From the NCBI GenBank assembly GCA_024404025.1, contig JAKSQP010000007.1, positions 44,542 through 108,541 on the forward strand: 64,000 bases of DNA, in the 5' to 3' direction. The notes below the pieces were generated by a model. That model was given only the letters and a program-made list of their open reading frames with translations, had not been told where the DNA came from and did not search any database. This DNA is from Clostridia bacterium (GTDB lineage: Bacteria > Bacillota > Clostridia > Oscillospirales > Acutalibacteraceae). Numbering within the stretch: the first letter of the stretch is position 1; each line of letters opens with the position of its first letter. Shown in pieces: positions 24,704 to 33,593 of this stretch. Both the position numbers and the translations under genes were made by a program.

Positions 24704-26074
24704 TTATATTCTCGGAAGCTTTGATTCATAAATCTTTAGCTCGGAATCATCGGGGATATTATCCTCCATTGTTCCTTTGTTGAATGAATCGTATGCTTTC
24801 ATATCAAAATATCCAGTGCCGGTCAGGCCGAAAAGAATCGTTTTGTCCTCTCCTGCCTCTTTGCATTTAAGCGCCTCGTCAATTGCCGCTTTGATTGCGT
24901 GAGAAGATTCGGGAGCCGGAAGGATCCCCTCTGCCTTCGCAAATATTTCAGCCGCTTCAAAGACTTCCGTCTGCTTATATGACCTTGCTTCATCAAGGAA
25001 TCCGTCATGATAAAGCTTGCTGACCGTAGGAGACATTCCGTGATATCTCAGGCCGCCTGCGTGGTTTGCGGACGGAATGAATTTGCTGCCGAGAGTATAC
25101 ATTTTCGCAAGCGGAGTAACATGACCGGTGTCGCAGAAATCATAAGCATAAGAGCCTCTCGAAAGAGACGGGCAGGATGCAGGCTCAACTGCGATAAAAT
25201 AGGGGCTTTTCTCTCCTTTAAGCTTATCTCTCATAAACGGAGAAATCAGACCGCCGAGATTTGAGCCGCCGCCTGCGCAGCCGATGATTATATCGGGATA
25301 CTCATCATAAAGTTCCATTGCGGTTTTTGCCTCAATGCCGATTATGCTCTGATGAAGCATAACCTGGTTGAGCACCGATCCGAGCACGTATCTGCAATTT
25401 TCGGTATTGACCGCCGTTTCAACCGCTTCCGAAATTGCGCAGCCGAGCGAGCCGCTTGTTTCGGGCATTTCGGCAAGAATCTTTCTGCCGACTTCGGTCA
25501 GATCACTCGGGCTCGGAACGACCTTTGCTCCGAAAGTTTCAATAATATTTCTTCTGAACGGCTTCTGCGTAAAGCTTCCTTTGACCATAAAAACGGTCAG
25601 ATCTATTCCGAAATATGCGCACGCCATTGAAAGAGCCGTGCCCCATTGACCTGCTCCGGTTTCGGTTGTGAGCCTTGTTATGCCCTGCTTCTTTGCATAA
25701 TATGCCTGCGCAACAGCGGAATTGAGTTTGTGGCTGCCGGATGTGTTGTTGCCCTCAAATTTATAATAGATTTTAGCCGGCGTGCCGAGAACTCTTTCAA
25801 GGTTATATGCCCTGATAAGCGGAGCCGGTCTGCAGGTGCGGTAATACTCTCTGATTTCTTCGGGAATATCAATGAAAGCCGTTGTGTCATCAAGCTCCTG
25901 CCTTGCAAGCTCCAGGCAGAAAATTCCGCCAAGCTCTTCGGGCTTCGTTATCGGCTTCATCGTTTCGGGGTTGAGCAGAGGCTCGGGCTTTTCTTTCATA
26001 TCCGCTCTGACATTATACCACTGTTTCGGAATATATTCCTCTGAAAGATTGATTCTGTAAGGTATGTTTTTCAT
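24704..26074 (-). CDS. trpB: Tryptophan synthase beta-like protein TrpB2 (PLP enzyme)
   Basis: A 456-residue TrpB of the long TrpB2 class, which condenses indole with serine and usually works without TrpA. It shows the N-terminal extension typical of TrpB2 (YIPKQWYNVRADM), RPAPLIRAYNLE, the PLP lysine (Lys116) in GSHKLNSA, TETGAGQWGTALS, the phosphate-binding GCAGGGSNLGG, and SHAIKAA near the end. The frame stays open to 26215, but the real start is the ATG at 26074 with GGAGG nine bases upstream; the longer start would lie inside the T-box leader. No other trp genes are in the window, so it is a stand-alone gene, probably for indole salvage. Confidence 0.9.
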   Translation of the reverse strand: MKNIPYRINLSEEYIPKQWYNVRADMKEKPEPLLNPETMKPITKPEELGGIFCLELARQELDDTTAFIDIPEEIREYYRTCRPAPLIRAYNLERVLGTPAKIYYKFEGNNTSGSHKLNSAVAQAYYAKKQGITRLTTETGAGQWGTALSMACAYFGIDLTVFMVKGSFTQKPFRRNIIETFGAKVVPSPSDLTEVGRKILAEMPETSGSLGCAISEAVETAVNTENCRYVLGSVLNQVMLHQSIIGIEAKTAMELYDEYPDIIIGCAGGGSNLGGLISPFMRDKLKGEKSPYFIAVEPASCPSLSRGSYAYDFCDTGHVTPLAKMYTLGSKFIPSANHAGGLRYHGMSPTVSKLYHDGFLDEARSYKQTEVFEAAEIFAKAEGILPAPESSHAIKAAIDEALKCKEAGEDKTILFGLTGTGYFDMKAYDSFNKGTMEDNIPDDSELKIYESKLPRI

Positions 26075-26121
26075 AAATTTTTCCTCCGTTTCCGATAATA
26101 ATAACCTTGTTATCAAAACAA

Positions 26122-26400
26122 CAAAAAATCCTCTTGCCCCTGAAAAACAGGGACAAGAGGAATGAAAATCAATTTCTCCTGCGGTACCACCCATATTGAC
26201 AAAATGTCCGCTCATTTAATGCACCATCATACATTCTTCCCTGATAACGGGTGAAGTCCCCGTCGGCCACTACTTGCATTTCTGCTTTCGCTCCGCCCTC
26301 GGAAGGCCATTCAATCTGCTCCTGCCTGCCGCAATTCCACCGCCTGCGGCTCTCTGAAAAACGGTTTTCAGACCTACTATTCTTCCTCATCGGTTTAACT
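26122..26400 (-). ncRNA. T-box riboswitch leader (tRNA-Trp) of trpB2
   Basis: The T-box sequence TGGGTGGTACCGCAGG is at 26178-26193 on the minus strand. Upstream are Stem I features, with a UGG specifier codon in TGAATGGCC (26307-26309). Downstream is an intrinsic terminator (stem 26130-26142 with 26148-26160) and a T tract. Uncharged tRNA-Trp should stabilise the antiterminator and switch trpB2 on, which agrees with the enzyme's function. Confidence 0.9.
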
Positions 26401-26409
26401 ATTGCGGTC

Positions 26410-26438
26410 ACTATAACACAGTTGCGCAAAAAAGTCAA
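26410..26438 (-). promoter_or_regulatory. Promoter of the T-box-trpB2 transcript
   Basis: -35 TTGACT (26433-26438) and -10 TATAGT (26410-26415) with 17-base spacing on the minus strand, placed just ahead of the T-box Stem I. Confidence 0.8.
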
Positions 26439-26484
26439 CGCAAAAAATAAAATCAATAAATTTTTCGCTTTGCCGCAATTTTAT

Positions 26485-26513
26485 TTGATTTTATTTTTTG
26501 CCGATGGTATAAT
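26485..26513 (+). promoter_or_regulatory. Promoter of the GPH symporter gene
   Basis: -35 TTGATT (26485-26490) and a consensus -10 TATAAT (26508-26513) are 17 bases apart; AAAGGAG follows before the start codon. Confidence 0.75.
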
Positions 26514-26534
26514 TCTGTCAAAGGAGATGAAAAT

Positions 26535-27998
26535 ATGGCAAAGCAGAAAATCCCCGAAAGTGAACTTCTTTCGCAGGGATATATTCCCAACCGCCGCCTT
26601 TTCGCTTATGCGGCAGGCATCGCAGGCCAGAATTTCCATTATCAGTTCATCAACGGCTGGCTTTTCTATTTCATCAACAACATTCTCAAGATAGACGCAA
26701 AAATCGTCGGCTATATAACCGGCGCAAGCCGTTTATGGGATGCCGCCAATGACCCGATAGTCGGCGTTCTGATTGACAGGCACACTTTTAAAAAGACGGG
26801 TGAAAAGCTCCGTCCGTTTCTCATTTATACTCCGCCGATCATCGGCATCCTTGCTCCTCTGATGTTCTCAAACCGGGGATTTTCGGAAACGGGCACTATC
26901 ATCTATATCATTGCCTGCTATCTGTTATGGGATCTCGCTTATTCCGTTCAGGATACCGCTCTGTGGGGTATGCTCGCAGTTTCTTCTCCGCATTCCGAAG
27001 AGCGTTCAAGAGCCGCTCAATGGACCGCAATCGGCGTAACCGCCGGATGCACTCTGCCCGGTCTTTTCCCGGCAGTCAAAGATATATGCGTCAACAATTT
27101 CGGCATGGACGCCGAAAAGGTTTTCCTTATCGGAGCAATCGTTTTCGGCTTCGGCGGAGAGCTTCTTTCAATGGCGGCAGGCAAAATGAAAGAGCTTGTA
27201 AAAAACGAAAATAACGAGCGTGAGAGCTTCTTTGAAGCGATTTTCGTGCTTCGCCACAACAAGACGATGCTTCTCATTTCGCTTGCGAGGATCCTTGAAT
27301 ATATCAAGCTCACCGTTCCCTGGGCATATTTCTTTGAAAGCAGCGTTTCATATAAAATCGGCGGCACTTCGATAGGCGGCGGCACGGCGCAGCTTGCTTA
27401 CGGCGCAGTCACCGGTGCGCCCGGAACTCTCTGTATGTTCGCCGCAACTAAAATCGTTGACAAGGTCGGCGGAATGAAGCGTATCCTTATCATTGCGCAG
27501 GTTTCATCAATCGTTCTGCGAATCATTTCGTTCTTTGTCGGCTACAAGAGTATATGGAGTATGCTCGCCGTTATGCTCATCATGGGTCTTCAGGGAATCC
27601 CCGCAAACATGATGAACATTGCCCACCGTTCACTTATGAGCGATTCGATAGATTATGTTGAATACTCAACCGGCAAACGCACCGAGGGCGTTACATTCTC
27701 GATGCAGAATTTTGCAACTAAAATAGGCGATTCGCTCGCTCTTCTCATCAACGGTCAGCTTTTGAGCCTTGTTAAATATGATGAAAAGAAAGCAATGACT
27801 GCCCAGGGCGCTCTCTTCAATAAATGGCAGTGGCCGATGTTCATTCTCGGACCGATTACGGGCGCATTCCTCTATCTTATCGTTATTATGTTTGTTAAGG
27901 ATGACAGAGAAGAGCAGAAGATGATCGAAGCAGCTCTGACCGAAAGAAGAAACCGGCTTAAAAACGAAGCAAAAAAAGAGCTTTCGGAAATCGGGTGA
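26535..27998 (+). CDS. GPH-type sugar:cation symporter (MFS)
   Basis: A 487-residue membrane transporter with about 12 hydrophobic helices. Typical glycoside-pentoside-hexuronide family features are FYFINNILKIDAKIVGYITGASRLWDAANDPIVGVLIDR near the N-terminus and KRTEGVTFSMQNFATKIGDSL in the second half. It moves a sugar or glycoside into the cell with Na+ or H+. It stands alone with its own promoter, divergent from trpB2, and the nearest glycosidase is GH51 at 23095, so an arabinosyl-oligosaccharide is possible but unproven. Confidence 0.85.
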   Translation: MAKQKIPESELLSQGYIPNRRLFAYAAGIAGQNFHYQFINGWLFYFINNILKIDAKIVGYITGASRLWDAANDPIVGVLIDRHTFKKTGEKLRPFLIYTPPIIGILAPLMFSNRGFSETGTIIYIIACYLLWDLAYSVQDTALWGMLAVSSPHSEERSRAAQWTAIGVTAGCTLPGLFPAVKDICVNNFGMDAEKVFLIGAIVFGFGGELLSMAAGKMKELVKNENNERESFFEAIFVLRHNKTMLLISLARILEYIKLTVPWAYFFESSVSYKIGGTSIGGGTAQLAYGAVTGAPGTLCMFAATKIVDKVGGMKRILIIAQVSSIVLRIISFFVGYKSIWSMLAVMLIMGLQGIPANMMNIAHRSLMSDSIDYVEYSTGKRTEGVTFSMQNFATKIGDSLALLINGQLLSLVKYDEKKAMTAQGALFNKWQWPMFILGPITGAFLYLIVIMFVKDDREEQKMIEAALTERRNRLKNEAKKELSEIG

Positions 27999-28031
27999 AT
28001 TTAAAACGCCGGAATCGGCGGCAGATATTAT

Positions 28032-28060
28032 TTGACACTTTATCTGCAAAGTGATATAAT
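28032..28060 (+). promoter_or_regulatory. Consensus sigma-A promoter of the lipoprotein gene
   Basis: TTGACA (28032-28037), 17 bases, TATAAT (28055-28060): a perfect match to the vegetative consensus, so strong expression is expected. Confidence 0.88.
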
Positions 28061-28095
28061 ATTCATCATTCTTGTAAAATATTCGGGAGGACAAT

Positions 28096-29001
28096 ATGAA
28101 AAGGATTTTAGCAGTTTTGCTTGTTTTATCAATAATCTTTGCTTTTTCCGCCTGCTCGGGCAAGGAAAACGGCGAAGAAACAACAACGGTTGAAAACGGC
28201 TTTGAGGTTGCCCAAAGCACCTCCGCAGAAGCAACCTCCGCAAACGGAGAAGCTTCATCCGAAGCGGAAAGCGAAGCCATATCCGAAACAGCGGAATCAA
28301 CAACCGCAGCGGCTGAAAAAATGCCCGAAACAATGGAAGAGGTTATCGCAAAATACAAAGAAGTTATGGATCAGGCAAAGCAGAAAGACAAACCCGGCTT
28401 TACCAGACTTGATTATCAGGAGCTTCTTTCAGACCCCGAAAACAGAGTTATCGGCTCCGGCGAGGGCCTTATAAACGCCGCTCTCACTCTTGCAGGCAAC
28501 TTTATGAAGACCAAAAAAGAAGCCGAAAAGAAACCGACCATCGGGAAAAAGGGCGGAGATATGGAAGCTCTTCCTTTGAGAGGAACGACCCACGGCTGCC
28601 TTCTCAACGGCACAAAAGGTGTCCGGAGCGCAAAATGCGAAAAACTCAATAACGGCTATTACAAAATAACGATAGTTCTTGAAGCAGAAAAGAATCCGGA
28701 GCCGACGGCACCCGGAACAGATGTTGCTCCGAGCATCACCGGTTCGGTATGCAGCCCAATTTCAAAGGCTGAAATTGACGCCGACCTTGCAACGGGTCTT
28801 TTCAAGGACATCACCTATTCGCTCACCTATCATGATTGCGAAACCGTGCTTATCTACAATCCCGAAAACAATCACATTTATTCGCAGGAGCAGACAAACC
28901 GTGTTACAATTAAGGGAGCCGGCACAATAGGCTTTGTTACGCTTGACATTCAGAAGCAGGAGCTTATCAACCACGTTGTCATAAAAGATTTAAAATATTA
29001 A
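28096..29001 (+). CDS. Lipoprotein of unknown function
   Basis: A 301-residue predicted lipoprotein (lipobox FSAC, Cys20) with a GGGAGGA site. A 55-residue Glu/Ala/Ser/Thr-rich linker is followed by a globular domain I do not recognise: PETMEEVIAKYKEVMDQAK, LDYQELLSDPENRVIGSGEG, LPLRGTTHGCLLNG, NGYYKITIVLEAEKNPEP, and a beta-rich end (FKDITYSLTYHDCETVLIYNPEN). Single-gene unit with a perfect promoter and its own terminator. Surface-exposed; function cannot be stated. Confidence 0.75.
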   Translation: MKRILAVLLVLSIIFAFSACSGKENGEETTTVENGFEVAQSTSAEATSANGEASSEAESEAISETAESTTAAAEKMPETMEEVIAKYKEVMDQAKQKDKPGFTRLDYQELLSDPENRVIGSGEGLINAALTLAGNFMKTKKEAEKKPTIGKKGGDMEALPLRGTTHGCLLNGTKGVRSAKCEKLNNGYYKITIVLEAEKNPEPTAPGTDVAPSITGSVCSPISKAEIDADLATGLFKDITYSLTYHDCETVLIYNPENNHIYSQEQTNRVTIKGAGTIGFVTLDIQKQELINHVVIKDLKY

Positions 29002-29006
29002 AAAGT

Positions 29007-29070
29007 AAGCAATTGCCTGAGGACGGCACTTTGTAAATCGTTTTATGAAGTGCCGCCCTCGGTTGCTTTT
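29007..29070 (+). terminator. Terminator after the lipoprotein gene
   Basis: A long stem (GAGGACGGCACTT paired with AAGTGCCGCCCTC, extended by AAGCAA/TTGCTT) is followed by TTTTTATATTTTTT. Confidence 0.85.
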
Positions 29071-29277
29071 TATATTTTTTCAATGTATTTCCGCAGCGAT
29101 TCAAATTTACTTATGATTCGCCTCTTATATTTATTTGCTTTTGCGGAATAATCATATTATGACGGGTGGTAAAATTCAACATGATCCGAAATTTTGCCCG
29201 AATAAATCCGCATATTTCCGATAAGTTCGGAAAATTTTATCTTTTTTTAAGGTTTTAATAAAAATATTCTTTTTATC

Positions 29278-29306
29278 TTGAAAAATATTATAAATCGTTA
29301 TACAAT
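29278..29306 (+). promoter_or_regulatory. Promoter of the liv operon
   Basis: -35 TTGAAA (29278-29283) and -10 TACAAT (29301-29306), 17-base spacing. Bases 29072-29277 upstream are AT-rich and hold no gene, only a weak hairpin followed by a T run near 29215-29250. Confidence 0.65.
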
Positions 29307-29337
29307 AAATTATTAATAACCTTAAGGAGGTTTTATT

Positions 29338-30525
29338 ATGAAAAAGTTTTTTGCAATTCTTATGGCACTCGTTCTCATCGTAGGATGCTTCGCTTCCTGC
29401 GGCGGAAACACCGCACCCGATGCCGGCAATGACGGCGAAAAAGTAGTCAGAATCGGCGTTTTTGAGCCCGCTTCAGGCGACTCGGGTGCAGGCGGAAAGA
29501 AAGAGACTCTCGGTATGCAGTATGCAAACTCAAAGTTCCCCACTGTTAATGTAGGCGGCGAGGAATACAAGGTTGAGCTTGTTTATGCTGACAACGGTTC
29601 CGATCAGTCCAAGGCTCCCGCAGCCGCAGCAGAGCTTGTCGGCAAGAACGTTTCCATCGTTCTCGGTTCTTACGGCTCAGGCGTTTCAATCGCAGCATCC
29701 GAAACATTCAAAAACGCAGGCCTTGCCGCTCTCGGCGTAACCTGCACCAACCCCAATGTTACCGCAGGCAACGATCATTACTTCAGAATCTGCTTCCTTG
29801 ATCCTTTCCAGGGCACAGTTCTTGCAAACTTCGCAGCTGACAAGTTCGGCGCAAAGAAAGCATACTGCCTCGGCGAGCTCGGCAACGAATACGATCAGGG
29901 CCTTGTCAGCTTCTTCAAAACCGCTTTTGAAGCAAAGGGCGGCACAGTAGTTTCCGACTCCTTCCCCACCAACAGCTCTGACTTCTCATCCTATATCAAC
30001 AAGGCCAAGAACGAAGGATGCGATGTATTCTTCTGCCCCGTTTCAATCGCTTATGCAACTCAGATCGTTGCTCAGTCAAATTCTCTCGGTGCAAAGTTCC
30101 CCATCCTCGGCTCGGATACTCTTGATGACAATATGGTTCTTGACGCAGGCAAGGGCACAGACATTCAGCTCTATGTTTCAACCTTCTATTCAGAGGGCGG
30201 CAACGCAGAATTCGACGCAGGCATCAAGGAATATATCAACACCAATTCCGAAGCTCTTGCAGCAAACGGCGGCAATGACACCATCTCTGCCGTTACGGCT
30301 ATGGGTTATGACGCTTACTGCGTAGCTCTCAAGGCTATCGAAGCTGCCGGCTCAACAGATGCAGGCGCAATCAAGACCGCTCTTGCAGGCGTTGAATACA
30401 CAGGCGTTTCAGGCGAAATCAAATTTGACGCAACGGGCGATGCAGTTCGTGACACAGCTTATATCAAGGCTGCTGACACAGCAAACGCTGCATGGAAATT
30501 CGAAACCCAGCAGACCGCTGCATAA
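29338..30525 (+). CDS. livJ: ABC transporter substrate-binding lipoprotein, LivJ/LivK type
   Basis: A 395-residue periplasmic-binding-protein-type lipoprotein (FASC lipobox, Cys21) of the branched-chain amino acid family. Typical features are IGVFEPASGDSGAGGKKETLGMQYA, VYADNGSDQSKAPAAAAELV, VLGSYGSGVSIAASETF, and KTALAGVEYTGVSGEIKFDATGDAV at the end. It captures the substrate outside the membrane for LivHMGF. AAGGAGG lies ahead of the start. The ligand is probably Leu/Ile/Val, but this family also includes amide and urea binders. Confidence 0.9.
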   Translation: MKKFFAILMALVLIVGCFASCGGNTAPDAGNDGEKVVRIGVFEPASGDSGAGGKKETLGMQYANSKFPTVNVGGEEYKVELVYADNGSDQSKAPAAAAELVGKNVSIVLGSYGSGVSIAASETFKNAGLAALGVTCTNPNVTAGNDHYFRICFLDPFQGTVLANFAADKFGAKKAYCLGELGNEYDQGLVSFFKTAFEAKGGTVVSDSFPTNSSDFSSYINKAKNEGCDVFFCPVSIAYATQIVAQSNSLGAKFPILGSDTLDDNMVLDAGKGTDIQLYVSTFYSEGGNAEFDAGIKEYINTNSEALAANGGNDTISAVTAMGYDAYCVALKAIEAAGSTDAGAIKTALAGVEYTGVSGEIKFDATGDAVRDTAYIKAADTANAAWKFETQQTAA

Positions 30526-30543
30526 TTTATCCCCGATTTATTT

Positions 30544-30618
30544 GAAGGGGAGTCTTATGACTCCCCTTCGTTATGCCGCTTTGAAAGTAGCGGAGCCCGC
30601 CGATATTTTCAAAGCGGC
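30544..30618 (+). other. Two tandem hairpins between livJ and livH
   Basis: GAAGGGGAGT/ACTCCCCTTC (30544-30569) and a perfect 12-bp GCCGCTTTGAAA/TTTCAAAGCGGC (30575-30618) follow livJ without a T tract. In binding-protein operons such structures stabilise the 3' end of the first cistron or act as partial terminators, giving more binding protein than permease. Confidence 0.65.
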
Positions 30619-30650
30619 TTAACTTAATCTCTCACGAACGAGGTGTATTT

Positions 30651-31526
30651 ATGGAATTCGTTGTATCACAGATACTTTCCGGTGTTTCCCTCGGCGGTCA
30701 GTATGCGCTGATTGCCATAGGCTACACAATGGTTTACGGTATTCTGCGACTTATCAACTTTGCTCACGGCGATCTTTTCATGATTGCCGGAATTATTCTG
30801 GTATATGCTTCCGCATCCCTGCCTCTTTTCATATCAATTCCTCTGATGATCCTGCTCACCGTTCTTCTCGGCTTTGTCATCGAGCGTGCGGCATATAAGC
30901 CTCTGCGCTCCGCTCCGAGAATGTCCGTTATGATTTCGGCAATCGGCGTGAGCTATCTTCTTCAGAATCTTGCCCTCTATATCACGGGCGGCCAGCCGAA
31001 GACCTATCCGAGAATCCCCTGGATCTCGGAAACAATAACAATTCTCGGCGCAACAACTCATATTGTTACGGTTGTTACTCCTTTCCTTGTTATCGCTCTT
31101 GTTTTTGCGCTCACAATGCTTATAAACCACACAAAAATCGGCATAGCGATGAGAGCCGTTGCAAAGGATTTTGAAACAAGCCGTCTTATGGGAGTTAAAA
31201 TCAATTCCGTTATTTCGGTAACATTCATTATCGGTTCATTCCTTGCCGCAGTCGGCAGCGTTCTTTATTTCACAAACTATCCCACCGTTATTCCGATGTC
31301 CGGCGCAATGCCCGGCCTTAAGGCTTTCGTTGCCGCAGTTTTCGGCGGCATCGGCTCAATTCCCGGCGCAGTTATCGGCGCATTTATCATCGGTATATGC
31401 GAAACTCTCATCAAGGGAACGGATTATTCCGTTTTCTCCGATGCATTTACTTTCGCTCTGCTTATTGTTATCCTTGTTGTCAAGCCGACGGGCATTTTCG
31501 GCGAAAAGACAACCGATAAGGTTTAA
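30651..31526 (+). CDS. livH: Branched-chain amino acid ABC permease LivH
   Basis: A 291-residue membrane permease with eight or so helices. Family motifs are GGQYALIAIGYTMVYGILRLINFAHGDLFMI at the N-terminus, RAVAKDFETSRLMGV (the loop that contacts the ATPase) and GLKAFVAAVFGGIGSIPGAVIGA. It is second in the operon, behind the tandem hairpins, and 14 bases before livM. Confidence 0.92.
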   Translation: MEFVVSQILSGVSLGGQYALIAIGYTMVYGILRLINFAHGDLFMIAGIILVYASASLPLFISIPLMILLTVLLGFVIERAAYKPLRSAPRMSVMISAIGVSYLLQNLALYITGGQPKTYPRIPWISETITILGATTHIVTVVTPFLVIALVFALTMLINHTKIGIAMRAVAKDFETSRLMGVKINSVISVTFIIGSFLAAVGSVLYFTNYPTVIPMSGAMPGLKAFVAAVFGGIGSIPGAVIGAFIIGICETLIKGTDYSVFSDAFTFALLIVILVVKPTGIFGEKTTDKV

Positions 31527-31540
31527 GGAGGTGCGATATT

Positions 31541-32758
31541 ATGACAAAAAAGAAAAAGCTTGATAAGGGCTCGCTCATAACAATCATCATCGCCGCAGCC
31601 TTGCTTATCGTTACTCTCGTGCTTGAAAACACGATCAACGCAAACTCGCTTCTTTTCACGGTTATCAGAAAAGGTGCCGTTTATTCACTCGTTGCCGTTT
31701 CGATGAACCTTCTCAACGGCTTCACCGGTCTGTTTTCGCTCGGCCAGGCGGGATTTATGCTTCTCGGAGCTTACACCTATGCGATTCTCACGATTCCCAC
31801 CGACATAAGAGATACGATTTATTATCTCTATCAGGGCGCAGGATTCCGTTTTTCAACAGTTGATTTCTTTAAAAACATCTTCGGCGCAGAGGATACCGCA
31901 GGTTTCGTGAGCATGGTTCTCGGCGTTCTCATCGCAATCATCGCCGCAGGTATCGTTGCTGCGATCTTCGCATTTCTCATCGGTCTGCCCGTTCTTCGCC
32001 TCAAGAGCGACTATCTTGCAATTGCGACCCTCGGCTTTGCGGAAATCCTCAGGGCCATCTTCCAGTGGGACAAGCTCGGCAAGGTAACAAACGGCGCAAA
32101 CGCACTCCGTGGATATCCCACTTTCTCCGATTTCAACATAACAGACGCAAGCGGAAAGATAGTTTTCAGACTTTCGTCAACAATTCCTCTTATTATTGCG
32201 GGAATCTGCATTTTCGTTATCATTCTTCTCATCAATTCGTCTTACGGCAGAGCCTTCAAGGCAATCCGTGACGATGAAGTTTCCGCTGAAGCAATGGGCA
32301 TCAGCCTTGAAAAGCACAAGAGCCTTTCGTTCTGCATCAGTTCATTCTTCGCAGGCATCGGCGGCGCTCTTTTCGCAATGTTCGCTTCAACAGTTCAGGC
32401 AAAAACCTTCACCTCGGCAATGACATACGAAATATTCCTTATTGTTGTTATCGGCGGCATCGGCTCCGTTTCGGGCAGCTGCATCGCTTCATTCCTCTAT
32501 ATTGCCTGCTCCGAATGGTGGCTTCGCTTCCTTGACAACACCCAATATATAGGCTCATTCAAAGTTCCTCTTCTGCGCAACGGCTTCCGTATGGTCGTTT
32601 TCTCGGTTGTTATCATGATCATCGTTCTCTTCTTCAGACACGGTATCATGGGCAACAATGAGATTTCAGATATATTCAACCGGAAAAAGAAAAAAATTGA
32701 TGAAAACGGCACAGAAGAAAACAAAATGCACAGGAGGCTGACAGACAATGAAAAATAA
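31541..32758 (+). CDS. livM: Branched-chain amino acid ABC permease LivM
   Basis: A 405-residue permease, partner of LivH. Visible features are SMNLLNGFTGLFSLGQAGFMLLGAY, LRLKSDYLAIATLGFAEI, FKAIRDDEVSAEAMGI (ATPase contact) and FLIVVIGGIGSVSGSC. It is longer than the Escherichia-type protein because of a loop around residues 95-125 and a charged C-terminal tail (NRKKKKIDENGTEENK). It overlaps livG by 11 bases. Confidence 0.92.
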   Translation: MTKKKKLDKGSLITIIIAAALLIVTLVLENTINANSLLFTVIRKGAVYSLVAVSMNLLNGFTGLFSLGQAGFMLLGAYTYAILTIPTDIRDTIYYLYQGAGFRFSTVDFFKNIFGAEDTAGFVSMVLGVLIAIIAAGIVAAIFAFLIGLPVLRLKSDYLAIATLGFAEILRAIFQWDKLGKVTNGANALRGYPTFSDFNITDASGKIVFRLSSTIPLIIAGICIFVIILLINSSYGRAFKAIRDDEVSAEAMGISLEKHKSLSFCISSFFAGIGGALFAMFASTVQAKTFTSAMTYEIFLIVVIGGIGSVSGSCIASFLYIACSEWWLRFLDNTQYIGSFKVPLLRNGFRMVVFSVVIMIIVLFFRHGIMGNNEISDIFNRKKKKIDENGTEENKMHRRLTDNEK

Positions 32759-33593
32759 TGTCCTCCATGTTGAAAATGTAACAATGCAGTTCGGCGGCGT
32801 TGTTGCGGTCAATAATCTTTCTCTTGACATTCCCGAGGGTCAGATCGTTGCTCTTATCGGCCCCAACGGAGCCGGCAAAACAACCGCATTCAACTGCATC
32901 ACCGGCGTTTACGAACCCTCAAACGGTCTTATTGAATTCAACGGCAAGCCAATGGTGCGCAACCATCCCAGAGGCAAAATGAAGAAAGCCTATAAGGGAC
33001 AGAACGCCGATAAATATCTCGGCAAGGTCATTTCTCCGACCCCGGATAAAATCACCGTCGGCGGCATTGCAAGAACATTCCAGAATATCAGGCTATGGAA
33101 AACAATGACCGTTTTTGAAAATGTTCTTCTTGCAAAGCACATGCACGCAAAGCAGAATTTCCTCTCCGCAACATTCAGGCTCAACAAAAAAGAAGAAGCC
33201 AGAATGCGTGAAGAAACAATGGAGCTTCTTAAGGAACAGGAACTTGATAAATTCAAGGATGAAATCGCAACAAGCCTGCCCTACGGTCTTCAGAGACGCC
33301 TTGAAATTGCAAGAGCTCTCGCCGCAGAGCCGAAGCTTTTGCTTCTTGACGAGCCTGCCGCAGGCATGAATCCGCAGGAAACGCAGGAACTTGCAGACTT
33401 CATCAAAGAAATCCGTGATAAATATAACCTCACCGTTTTCCTTATTGAACACCACATGGATCTCGTTATGCAGATTTCCGATTATATTTATGTTATTGAT
33501 TTCGGAACTGAAATCGCCAGAGGAATTCCCGAAGAGATTCAGTCCAATCAGAAAGTTATAGATGCTTACCTGGGGGTTTCCGAAGATGAGTAA
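32748..33593 (+). CDS. livG: Branched-chain amino acid ABC ATPase LivG
   Basis: A 281-residue ATP-binding subunit. Walker A is GPNGAGKTT, the signature region LPYGLQRRLEIARAL, and Walker B LLLLDEPAAGM, with the switch His in LIEHHMD. The LivG-type insert (residues about 70-125) before the Q-loop is present. Its AGGAGG site lies inside the end of livM. Confidence 0.93.
   Translation: MKNNVLHVENVTMQFGGVVAVNNLSLDIPEGQIVALIGPNGAGKTTAFNCITGVYEPSNGLIEFNGKPMVRNHPRGKMKKAYKGQNADKYLGKVISPTPDKITVGGIARTFQNIRLWKTMTVFENVLLAKHMHAKQNFLSATFRLNKKEEARMREETMELLKEQELDKFKDEIATSLPYGLQRRLEIARALAAEPKLLLLDEPAAGMNPQETQELADFIKEIRDKYNLTVFLIEHHMDLVMQISDYIYVIDFGTEIARGIPEEIQSNQKVIDAYLGVSEDE

Noticed and set aside
27666..28358. 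Open frame of 230 codons on the minus strand across the symporter end and lipoprotein start
   Set aside because: It crosses a perfect plus-strand promoter and two real genes, with no translation signal of its own.
29160..29180. GGGTGGTAAAATTC, resembling a T-box core
   Set aside because: It lacks the ACCGCG part, a specifier stem and a following terminator, and it lies upstream of the liv promoter.
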